Assembly: GCA_948888345.1 (NCBI GenBank)
Contig: CAQTPN010000140.1
Span: 1-5,107 of the forward strand
Origin: an uncultured bacterium
Lineage (GTDB): Bacteria; Cyanobacteriota; Vampirovibrionia; Gastranaerophilales; Gastranaerophilaceae
Reading direction: 5' to 3'
Length of the DNA stretch: 5,107 nt
Both the position numbers and the translations under genes were made by a program. Shown piece by piece: positions 1 through 4,277 of the stretch. The first letter of the stretch is position 1. Every line of letters starts with the position of its first letter. The notes under the pieces are model-generated. The model was not told the origin of the DNA. It saw only the letters and a list, made by a program, of their open reading frames with translations, and made no database searches.

Positions 1-720
1 AAGAACGGCAGCCCCTTCAGACATTACAAAACCGTCTCTGTCTTTATCGTAAGGACGGGATGCTTTTTTAGGTTCGTCGTTTCTTTTTGATAAAGTTCTT
101 GCTGATGTAAATGCACCGATACCAAGCCTTGTGATAACGGCTTCCGCGCCGCCTGCTATGATAACATCCGCATCGTCATATTGGATGCTTCTAAAAGCAT
201 CGCCTACACAATGAGCAGATGTGGCACAAGCTGTAACAATAGCTTTATTTAAGCCTTTTGCGCCGTATTTCATGGAAATTCTTCCTGCGCCCATATCAGC
301 AATAATCATAGGAACAGTAAAAGGCGAACATTTAGTAGGGCCTCTGTCTATAATTGTATGGTGTTGTTTCTCAAAGGTATCAAATCCGCCGGCTGCAGAA
401 CCCACAATAACACCGAAGCGGTAAGGGTCAACATTTTCGGTTGATACACCTGAATCTTTAACGGCTTCTTCAGCTGCCACCATTGCAAACTGGGTGTATC
501 TGTCCATTCTTCTTGCTTCTTTAGGGTCCAAATTACTTGCGGCATCAAAATTCTTTACTTCACCTGCTATATGAACAGTATGCCCGTCAAGAGAAATATT
601 TTCAATTGTTGAAATACCGCTCTTTCCTTCAAGCAGGCTGTCCCAGAATGTTTTAACTCCTACGCCGAAAGGTGAAACAATACCAATTCCCGTAACTACT
701 ACTCGTCTTTTTGTGTTCAT
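1..720 (-). CDS. fabF: beta-ketoacyl-ACP synthase II (FabF), N-terminal 240 residues, cut by the window edge
   Basis: Cytoplasmic condensing enzyme of type II fatty acid synthesis: it joins malonyl-ACP to a growing acyl-ACP with loss of CO2. Seen: the frame is open from ATG at 718-720 to position 1 (240 codons). It begins MNTKRRVVVTGIGIVSPFG, the usual KAS II opening, and contains GSAAGGFDTFEKQ and the active-site stretch VTACATSAH. The nucleophile is Cys165 (codon 226-228), close to Cys163 of E. coli FabF. The partial protein ends at DGFVMSEGAAVL. The family is about 410 residues long, so roughly 170 residues, including the two catalytic histidines, lie outside the window. An AAGGA Shine-Dalgarno (733-737) sits 12 nt before the ATG, slightly far. 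It lies 196 bp downstream of acpP, the usual acpP-fabF order, but the gap is long enough for separate control. FabB or another KAS is possible; FabF is favoured by the neighbour and the sequence. Confidence 0.95.
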   Translation of the reverse strand, partial: MNTKRRVVVTGIGIVSPFGVGVKTFWDSLLEGKSGISTIENISLDGHTVHIAGEVKNFDAASNLDPKEARRMDRYTQFAMVAAEEAVKDSGVSTENVDPYRFGVIVGSAAGGFDTFEKQHHTIIDRGPTKCSPFTVPMIIADMGAGRISMKYGAKGLNKAIVTACATSAHCVGDAFRSIQYDDADVIIAGGAEAVITRLGIGAFTSARTLSKRNDEPKKASRPYDKDRDGFVMSEGAAVL

Positions 721-786
721 TTCAATAAAATTTCCTTACTAGATAACTTTAAATCAGGCAAAACCGGTGAAAAGCTTTCTAAAATA

Positions 787-830
787 GGGAATAAAAGGGA
801 ATAATTCAATCTTATTATAGTATTATTCCC
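787..830. repeat. three GGGAATAA copies (two direct, one inverted) in the acpP-fabF gap
   Basis: On the plus strand GGGAATAA occurs at 787-794 and 797-804, exactly 10 bp apart. Its reverse complement is at 823-830. The second and third copies form a perfect 9-bp inverted repeat, GGGAATAAT (797-805) with ATTATTCCC (822-830), with 16 bp between the arms. The 16-bp spacer holds a TATAAT hexamer read on the minus strand. As RNA the 830-822 arm could pair with either downstream copy, giving two mutually exclusive hairpins. The hairpin is followed by only four U residues, so it is a poor terminator. An operator or an attenuator-like leader for fabF is the better guess; this is inference. Confidence 0.5.
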
Positions 831-839
831 AAATATCAA
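814..839 (-). promoter_or_regulatory. possible fabF internal promoter
   Basis: A perfect -10 hexamer TATAAT lies at 819-814 on the minus strand, inside the spacer of the GGGAATAA inverted repeat. The best -35-like hexamer, TTGATA at 839-834, is only 14 bp away, shorter than the usual 16-18 bp. At normal spacing no good -35 is present. Transcription from here would give fabF a leader of roughly 85-90 nt. The position, separate from acpP, makes sense, but the evidence is a single good hexamer in AT-rich DNA. Confidence 0.3.
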
Positions 840-890
840 CCTGTTTTACATAAACATTTTACTATTAAACGATTTCGCAAATGATTTATG

Positions 891-926
891 TTAAAAATAC
901 CTTAGCGGCTTTAGCCTTAGTTAAGG
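891..926 (-). terminator. weak terminator-like hairpin overlapping the acpP stop
   Basis: The minus-strand RNA reads CCTTA (926-922), then a segment able to form a small GGC-UAAA-GCC hairpin, then TAAGG (904-900), followed by TATTTTT (897-891 after two bases). The outer stem is only 5 bp and overlaps the acpP stop codon at 917-919. It might terminate part of the transcripts leaving acpP and so lower fabF relative to acpP. The stem is short, so confidence is low. Confidence 0.25.
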
Positions 927-1150
927 TGTGCATCAATATAGTCAACAGCATCTTGAACTGTAGCGATTTTTTCAGCTTCTTCATCAGGGATTTCGCATCC
1001 GAATTCTTCTTCAAAAGCCATAACTAATTCAACAGTATCTAATGAATCAGCACCTAGGTCATTAGTGAAGCTTGCTTGTGGTGTAACAAGGTTTTCATCT
1101 ACGCTAAGTTGGTCAACTACTACTTTTTTTACTCTTTCTAATGTGCTCAT
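917..1150 (-). CDS. acpP: acyl carrier protein
   Basis: Small acidic cytoplasmic carrier that holds growing acyl chains on a 4'-phosphopantetheine arm during fatty acid synthesis, and donates them to lipid-making enzymes. Seen: 77 residues, the normal length. The attachment motif [18 protein letters not shown] is present with the modified serine at Ser36 (codon 1045-1043), followed by the conserved acidic recognition helix and [10 protein letters not shown]. The ATG at 1150-1148 is supported by AAGGT (1160-1156) with 5 nt spacing, next to GAGGTG (1166-1161). fabF lies downstream on the same strand, the common acpP-fabF order. A promoter with TTGCAA and TATAAT precedes it (1203-1231), and a terminator ending the previous unit lies at 1294-1338, so it starts its own transcription unit. 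The match to the family is complete; a specialised polyketide or peptide carrier is unlikely in this context. Confidence 0.98.
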   Translation of the reverse strand: MSTLERVKKVVVDQLSVDENLVTPQASFTNDLGADSLDTVELVMAFEEEFGCEIPDEEAEKIATVQDAVDYIDAHLN

Positions 1151-1202
1151 TTTTTACCTTCACCTCATTAAATATAAATAATACTAACTATTAACATGCT
1201 CA

Positions 1203-1231
1203 ATTATACTAAGCACATAATAAATTTGCAA
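1203..1231 (-). promoter_or_regulatory. acpP promoter
   Basis: On the minus strand -35 TTGCAA (1231-1226) and -10 TATAAT (1208-1203) are separated by exactly 17 bp. The -10 is a perfect consensus and the -35 matches TTGACA at 4 of 6 positions. The start of transcription would be near 1196, giving a leader of about 45 nt with a good ribosome binding site. It sits between the SLH-gene terminator and acpP, where a promoter is needed. Confidence 0.65.
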
Positions 1232-1234
1232 ATT
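1223..1234. promoter_or_regulatory. perfect 12-bp palindrome over the acpP -35, candidate operator
   Basis: AATTTGCAAATT equals its own reverse complement and covers the whole -35 hexamer of the acpP promoter. A dimeric regulator bound here would block RNA polymerase. It does not resemble the FapR or FabT sites I know from Firmicutes. The operator role is inference; the palindrome itself is certain. Confidence 0.4.
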
Positions 1235-1293
1235 ATGAAGGGTTTATGGGGCTAATTGTATCTAAATTGTAATATAAATACAGTTTTTTAAGT

Positions 1294-1338
1294 AAAAAAA
1301 GCGGGCTTTTAAACTTTTTCAAGCTTTATTGTGCCCGC
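1294..1338 (-). terminator. Rho-independent terminator of the SLH-protein gene
   Basis: Starting 25 nt after the stop codon, the minus-strand RNA has GCGGGC (1338-1333) pairing perfectly with GCCCGC (1306-1301), followed at once by seven U residues (1300-1294). Inside the loop AAGCTT and AAGTTT form a second 6-bp stem (one G-U pair) capped by GAAA. It separates the SLH unit from acpP. Confidence 0.85.
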
Positions 1339-1363
1339 AATTTTTATTAGTAAAATTTATAAA

Positions 1364-2623
1364 TTATAAATCTTCATTGATTGTTACATCTTCTAAAAGT
1401 TTAATATAAACACATTCTCCTGCTTTTGCAGAATAATTTAAGCCTTTGGTAACAAGCCCCGCAACAAGCCCTGCGCCTGCACCTGAAGGTGCGCCGATTG
1501 CAGCTCCTGTTCCGAAATTGTCATCAATGGCACCGAAGCCCATACCTGCGCCGGTACCGATAACAGCGCCGCCAACGGTATATGCGGCAACTTTTTTCCA
1601 TGAATTTTCTTTTAAATATCCTTCACGGTTATTGTGAACATATCCCTTAAGTTCGGATGTTCTGCCGTCAGGCAGTTCCATTCTTGTAAAGTTAACTTTA
1701 ACTTCACCGTTTTTATTAAACCATTTTGGATTAATAATATCTTCAACATTGGCGTAAACTTTTGTATTGGCAGGGATTACAGTTGTTCCTTCATTTGTTA
1801 CAACATCATTTCTGATGAAAAATACAACGTCATCTCCTTCATTTGATTTTTTCATTTTGTAAGGTTCAAGAAATTCTGCCTTTAAAATGTTTCCTGCGGT
1901 TATGATTTTTCTTGTGTTTGTCATAACGACAGTATTTGATTCAGCATCTTTATGGATATTCAAATGTTCTGTGCCGAGAGTTTTTTCAGGAGAAACATAC
2001 TCTTCTTTTACAACATTTAACATTTTGCTTAATTTTGCAAGTAATACTGCGGTTTCAGCTCTTGTAATTTCTCTTGCAGGTTCAAATTGCAAGCTGTCAG
2101 GGTAATTTACATAAAGCCCTAATTTTACAGCCTTCTGGTAAGGAGCTTTTGCCCATGCAGGGATTTCATCGGTATCCGTAAAATCAGCTAATACTTCATC
2201 ATTTGCTTCTACATTTTTTGTAATATGACTCATAACGGATGTTACTTCCGCCTTAATCATTTTGTTGTCAGGTCTGAAAGTTTTATCGGGATATCCGTAT
2301 ACAAGCCCTAACTCTTCTGATTTCATAATAGAATTAAAATTCTCTGTTTCGGAATTTATATCTGTGTAAGGATTTTCAACAACAACTTCTAAATCCTTGT
2401 GTCCCAATACTTTTACCAGCATATTAACAAAGTCGCCTCTTGAAACAGAACCTTCAGGATTAAATTTGTTCTCTTCAAGCTGCATTACATCTTTTGAAAC
2501 CATTTCATTGATTTCGGCACTTGCCCAATAGGTTGAATCAACATCTTCCGCACTGAAAGCGGGAAGTGATACCATAAAACCTAAAAAAGCGAACGCAGCA
2601 AATAATTTTTTAAACATTTTCAT
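1364..2623 (-). CDS. secreted three-SLH-domain envelope protein with C-terminal barrel-like and glycine-zipper region
   Basis: 419 residues from the chosen start. Residues 1-25 form a Sec signal peptide: MKMFKK, a hydrophobic core FAAFAFLGFMVSL, and an AFSA cleavage site before ED. Three S-layer homology repeats follow at about 30-75 (FNPEGSVSRGDF), 85-135 (YGYPDKTFRPDN) and 147-200 (FEPAREITRAE). SLH domains usually bind a polysaccharide linked to peptidoglycan, so the protein is probably anchored in the envelope. Residues about 243-335 are beta-rich and include VIPANTKVYANVE and FTRMELPDGR, reminiscent of the VirB10/TrbI-type barrel (inference, weak). Residues 350-394 are rich in Gly and Ala with glycine-zipper spacing, followed by a final strand, CVYIKLLEDVTI. 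The frame is open upstream to an ATG at 2695, but a promoter-like TATAAT lies inside that extension (2677-2672) and only the 2623 start puts the signal peptide at the N terminus. ATG 2647 is another candidate. No good Shine-Dalgarno precedes 2623. Function unknown; monocistronic. Confidence 0.88.
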   Translation of the reverse strand: MKMFKKLFAAFAFLGFMVSLPAFSAEDVDSTYWASAEINEMVSKDVMQLEENKFNPEGSVSRGDFVNMLVKVLGHKDLEVVVENPYTDINSETENFNSIMKSEELGLVYGYPDKTFRPDNKMIKAEVTSVMSHITKNVEANDEVLADFTDTDEIPAWAKAPYQKAVKLGLYVNYPDSLQFEPAREITRAETAVLLAKLSKMLNVVKEEYVSPEKTLGTEHLNIHKDAESNTVVMTNTRKIITAGNILKAEFLEPYKMKKSNEGDDVVFFIRNDVVTNEGTTVIPANTKVYANVEDIINPKWFNKNGEVKVNFTRMELPDGRTSELKGYVHNNREGYLKENSWKKVAAYTVGGAVIGTGAGMGFGAIDDNFGTGAAIGAPSGAGAGLVAGLVTKGLNYSAKAGECVYIKLLEDVTINEDL

Positions 2624-2671
2624 AAAAAACTCGCTTTCTTCTCCCATCCGTAAATTAACTAATATAATATT

Positions 2672-2696
2672 ATTATAAAAACACATGCCATGCAAA
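2672..2696 (-). promoter_or_regulatory. possible promoter of the SLH-protein gene
   Basis: A minus-strand TATAAT at 2677-2672 lies between the sepF terminator and the SLH start. TTTGCA at 2696-2691 is -35-like but only 13 bp away, so the pairing is poor. Overlapping TATTAT (2669-2664) and TATATT (2666-2661) give alternative -10 elements. Some promoter is needed here because a strong terminator lies just upstream; the exact elements are uncertain. Confidence 0.35.
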
Positions 2697-2699
2697 TTT

Positions 2700-2743
2700 A
2701 AAAAATAAAAAGCACCCTTTATTATTATATTACGGGTGCTTTT
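2700..2743 (-). terminator. Rho-independent terminator of the yggS-sepF operon
   Basis: AAAAGCACCC (2743-2734 on the minus strand) pairs perfectly with GGGTGCTTTT (2717-2708), a 10-bp stem with a 16-nt loop. It is followed by TATTTTTT (2707-2700). It lies 39 nt after the sepF stop. The U-rich tail is on the minus side only, which fixes the direction. Confidence 0.85.
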
Positions 2744-2782
2744 AAAAATTAAACTCTTCTAATTCCTAAACTCCATATTGTT

Positions 2783-3334
2783 TTAGTTCTGGTTTGTTTG
2801 CGGTGTGCTCCAGTATGCTTCTCTTGATAATTTTGAGCTTACTGTTTCTTGAGATAGGTTTATATTATCCGGAGTAAATATAAACACTCTGTCACCTATT
2901 CTTTTTTGATCTCCTTCAAGAGCATATGTGCATCCGCAAAGGAAATCAACCACTCTTTGAGATTGTTCTTTATCTAATAATTGAAGGTTTAAGATAACCG
3001 TTTTCTTTTCTTTTAGGGCTTCTGCAATCTGTGTTGTAGATTCGCTGTATGAACGGGGTTCAAAAACAACCACTTCATAACCGCTTGAAGCTGTATCGTA
3101 ATTTCTGGAGGGGCCGCTGAAACGTCCATGACCGCTGATTGGAACCACTTTTCTTTCTTCTCTTTGATAGGGTGTTTTAAATGCAGGTTCAAGTGCTGCA
3201 TTTCTGTCTGTTCCGTAATCTGCCGCGAATTCTTCACCAAGCTCGGTAAATAATCCTTCATCCTCTTTTCCGCTTTCAAATGGCGATGTTAAAAAATTAA
3301 CTATCTTATTTATTGTGTTTGAAACTCCGGTCAC
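2783..3334 (-). CDS. sepF: cell division protein SepF
   Basis: SepF binds the membrane and the C-terminal tail of FtsZ, and polymerises to anchor and organise the Z ring. Seen: 183 residues. The first ~15 residues (GVSNTINKIVNFLTSPF) suit the membrane-binding amphipathic helix. Residues ~20-84 are a charged, low-complexity linker. The SepF domain spans about 86-160: YEVVVFEPRSYSE, KKTVILNLQLLDKEQSQRVV, then FLCGCTYALEGDQKRIG and FIFTPDNINL. Gly134 fits the conserved Gly of the SepF dimer interface, and unusually it is flanked by Cys133 and Cys135. The start codon is GTG (3334-3332), fixed by the strong AGGAGGA Shine-Dalgarno at 3345-3339. It follows yggS by 15 bp, and the yggS-sepF (ylmE-ylmF) order is known from Firmicutes and cyanobacteria, so the two are co-transcribed. 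A terminator follows directly, so no ylmG, divIVA or proC is attached. Confidence 0.95.
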   Translation of the reverse strand: MTGVSNTINKIVNFLTSPFESGKEDEGLFTELGEEFAADYGTDRNAALEPAFKTPYQREERKVVPISGHGRFSGPSRNYDTASSGYEVVVFEPRSYSESTTQIAEALKEKKTVILNLQLLDKEQSQRVVDFLCGCTYALEGDQKRIGDRVFIFTPDNINLSQETVSSKLSREAYWSTPQTNQN

Positions 3335-3338
3335 CTTT

Positions 3339-3345
3339 TCCTCCT
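3339..3345 (-). promoter_or_regulatory. strong Shine-Dalgarno deciding the GTG start of sepF
   Basis: AGGAGGA on the minus strand, with the AGGAGG core 5 nt before GTG 3334-3332. No ATG lies at suitable spacing. It sits in the 15-bp gap just after the yggS stop, so termination on yggS and initiation on sepF occur close together. Confidence 0.85.
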
Positions 3346-3349
3346 AATT

Positions 3350-3994
3350 TTATTCAAATAACGTTCTACCTAGTCTTATCATTGTTGCACCTTCTTCAAG
3401 TGCTATTTTATAATCGTTGCTCATTCCCATTGAAAGTTCTTTCAGATGAAATTCTTCTTTCAGCTTCCGCATTTCACGAAAGAGTTTTCTAAGCAGGATT
3501 TCATCATCAGTTAAAGGTGCTATTGTCATTAATCCTTCAAGGCTGATATTTTCTAATCCCTTGATTTTTTCAATCAAACTTTCAAGCTGAGAAGGTGCAA
3601 TTCCAGATTTTTGTTCTTCTCCTGCATTATTAATCTGGATGAGGATTTTTTGAACAATCCCCTTCTGTCCGGCAACATTATCAATTTCTGCTGCAAGCTT
3701 CAAACTGTCTACGGAATGGATTAAATCAAAAACCCCTACCGCTTTTTTCACTTTGTTGCCTTGCAAGTGTCCTATCAAATGATAATGCGATTTTGAAGTG
3801 ATTTCCTCCTCCAATAAATTGATTTTTTCAATTGCATCAAGGACACGATTTTCACCAAAATTATTAAGCCCGACCTTGTAGGCCTCCCTCATCTCGTTTA
3901 CCGTGTAATATTTTGAAACGGCTATGATTAAAGGATTAAATTTACTTGCAAATGTCAAAATTCGATTAAGATTGTGAGAAATCTTTGCGTACAC
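3350..3994 (-). CDS. yggS: YggS/PLPBP-family pyridoxal phosphate-binding homeostasis protein
   Basis: Cytoplasmic PLP-binding protein without known enzyme activity that keeps B6 vitamers and amino/keto acid pools balanced. Seen: 214 residues, slightly short for the family (about 220-235). IIAVSKYYTVNEMREAY carries the PLP lysine, Lys28. NNFGENRV, HYHLIGHLQGNKVKKA and IHSVDSLKLA follow. The C-terminal part has LSMGMSNDYKIALEEGATMIRLGRTLF, the usual phosphate-binding end of the single TIM-barrel domain. The start is GTG (3994-3992): a stop codon in frame at 4015-4013 and the alignment of SHNLNRI with the family N terminus limit the choice. No Shine-Dalgarno is present close to it. It heads an operon with sepF, as ylmE does with ylmF in Bacillus. 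A promoter at 4054-4083 precedes it. PdxJ next door makes its ligand's precursor, but an intervening terminator separates them. Confidence 0.95.
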   Translation of the reverse strand: MYAKISHNLNRILTFASKFNPLIIAVSKYYTVNEMREAYKVGLNNFGENRVLDAIEKINLLEEEITSKSHYHLIGHLQGNKVKKAVGVFDLIHSVDSLKLAAEIDNVAGQKGIVQKILIQINNAGEEQKSGIAPSQLESLIEKIKGLENISLEGLMTIAPLTDDEILLRKLFREMRKLKEEFHLKELSMGMSNDYKIALEEGATMIRLGRTLFE

Positions 3995-4002
3995 TTTTAA
4001 CT

Positions 4003-4031
4003 CAAGAACTTTCTAGCCCTTTTAAAGCTTG
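4003..4031 (-). other. possible hairpin in the yggS leader
   Basis: In the minus-strand RNA CAAGCTTT (4031-4024) can pair with AAAGTTCTTG (4012-4003), giving two 4-bp helices around a 2-nt bulge, with an 11-nt loop. It ends 8 nt before the GTG start, where a Shine-Dalgarno would normally be. No U-run follows, so it is not a terminator. It may be chance in AT-rich DNA. Confidence 0.2.
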
Positions 4032-4053
4032 CGCCTCCAAAACTTATGAAATA

Positions 4054-4083
4054 ATTATAAAATGCAAGGTGTACTTATGACAA
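4054..4083 (-). promoter_or_regulatory. yggS-sepF promoter
   Basis: On the minus strand -35 TTGTCA (4083-4078, 5 of 6 to consensus) and a perfect -10 TATAAT (4059-4054) are 18 bp apart. Transcription would begin near 4047, leaving a leader of about 53 nt before the GTG of yggS. It lies downstream of the pdxJ terminator, as expected for a separate unit. Confidence 0.6.
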
Positions 4084-4118
4084 CATTTAATTTAGTAAAC
4101 TATTTGTTGTATATATGA

Positions 4119-4145
4119 ACATGTCAAAACATGGTCTGCGACATG
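4119..4145. repeat. three ACATG motifs at near-helical spacing upstream of the yggS promoter
   Basis: ACATG starts at 4119, 4129 and 4141 (spacings 10 and 12 bp), and a fourth copy lies at 4209-4213. The first two also form a perfect inverted repeat, CATGT (4120-4124) and ACATG (4129-4133), with a 4-bp gap. The cluster begins 36 bp upstream of the yggS -35, where an activator could bind. No known binding site was recognised. Confidence 0.35.
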
Positions 4146-4165
4146 ATTTCAGCCGTTTTAATTTT

Positions 4166-4185
4166 CTTAATATTACTTAATATTA
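4166..4185. repeat. two perfect tandem copies of a 10-bp AT-rich unit
   Basis: CTTAATATTA is repeated exactly at 4166-4175 and 4176-4185. Each copy contains the 8-bp palindrome TAATATTA, so the palindromes lie one helical turn apart. It is in the pdxJ-yggS gap between the ACATG cluster and the pdxJ terminator. It may be a protein-binding site, bent DNA, or chance in AT-rich sequence. Confidence 0.4.
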
Positions 4186-4221
4186 TCTTTAATTTTGACA
4201 TTTTCATGACATGTGTAGTAA

Positions 4222-4254
4222 AAATTTGGCATGCCTTTAATAAAAAAGCATGCC
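4222..4254 (-). terminator. Rho-independent terminator of pdxJ
   Basis: GGCATGC (4254-4248) pairs with GCATGCC (4234-4228). The stem can continue inward by four pairs, one of them U-G, to 11 bp with a 5-nt loop (4243-4239). The tail reads AAATTTTTACT on the minus strand, so the U-run is displaced by three bases. It starts 23 nt after the pdxJ stop. Confidence 0.65.
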
Positions 4255-4277
4255 TTAAAATTTATTTTAAAAAATTC

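Noticed and set aside
221..424. Plus-strand open frame of 67 codons
   Set aside because: Lies wholly antisense to the conserved fabF region around the active-site cysteine; no ribosome binding site and no recognisable protein.
348..548. Minus-strand open frame of 66 codons inside fabF
   Set aside because: Other-frame shadow of fabF, whose own frame encodes an unmistakable KAS II sequence here.
1446..2105. Three plus-strand open frames antisense to the SLH gene
   Set aside because: Low-complexity Pro/Ala translation in one is the mirror of the glycine-zipper region; the others show no domain or start signal.
2724..2752. TATAAT in the loop of the sepF terminator with TTTAAT 18 bp upstream on the minus strand
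   Set aside because: Weak -35 (3 of 6), and a start here would be directly before the terminator's own U-run.
3013..3279. Minus-strand open frame of 88 codons inside sepF
   Set aside because: Shifted-frame shadow of sepF; the sepF frame carries the conserved domain.
4122..4127. Perfect minus-strand TTGACA as a -35 for yggS
   Set aside because: No acceptable -10 at 16-19 bp spacing; TTGTCA with TATAAT at 4054-4083 is much better.
4195..4224. Plus-strand TTGACA with an A-rich -10-like hexamer
   Set aside because: No plus-strand gene follows and the -10 is poor; transcripts would run at once into the hairpin at 4228-4254.
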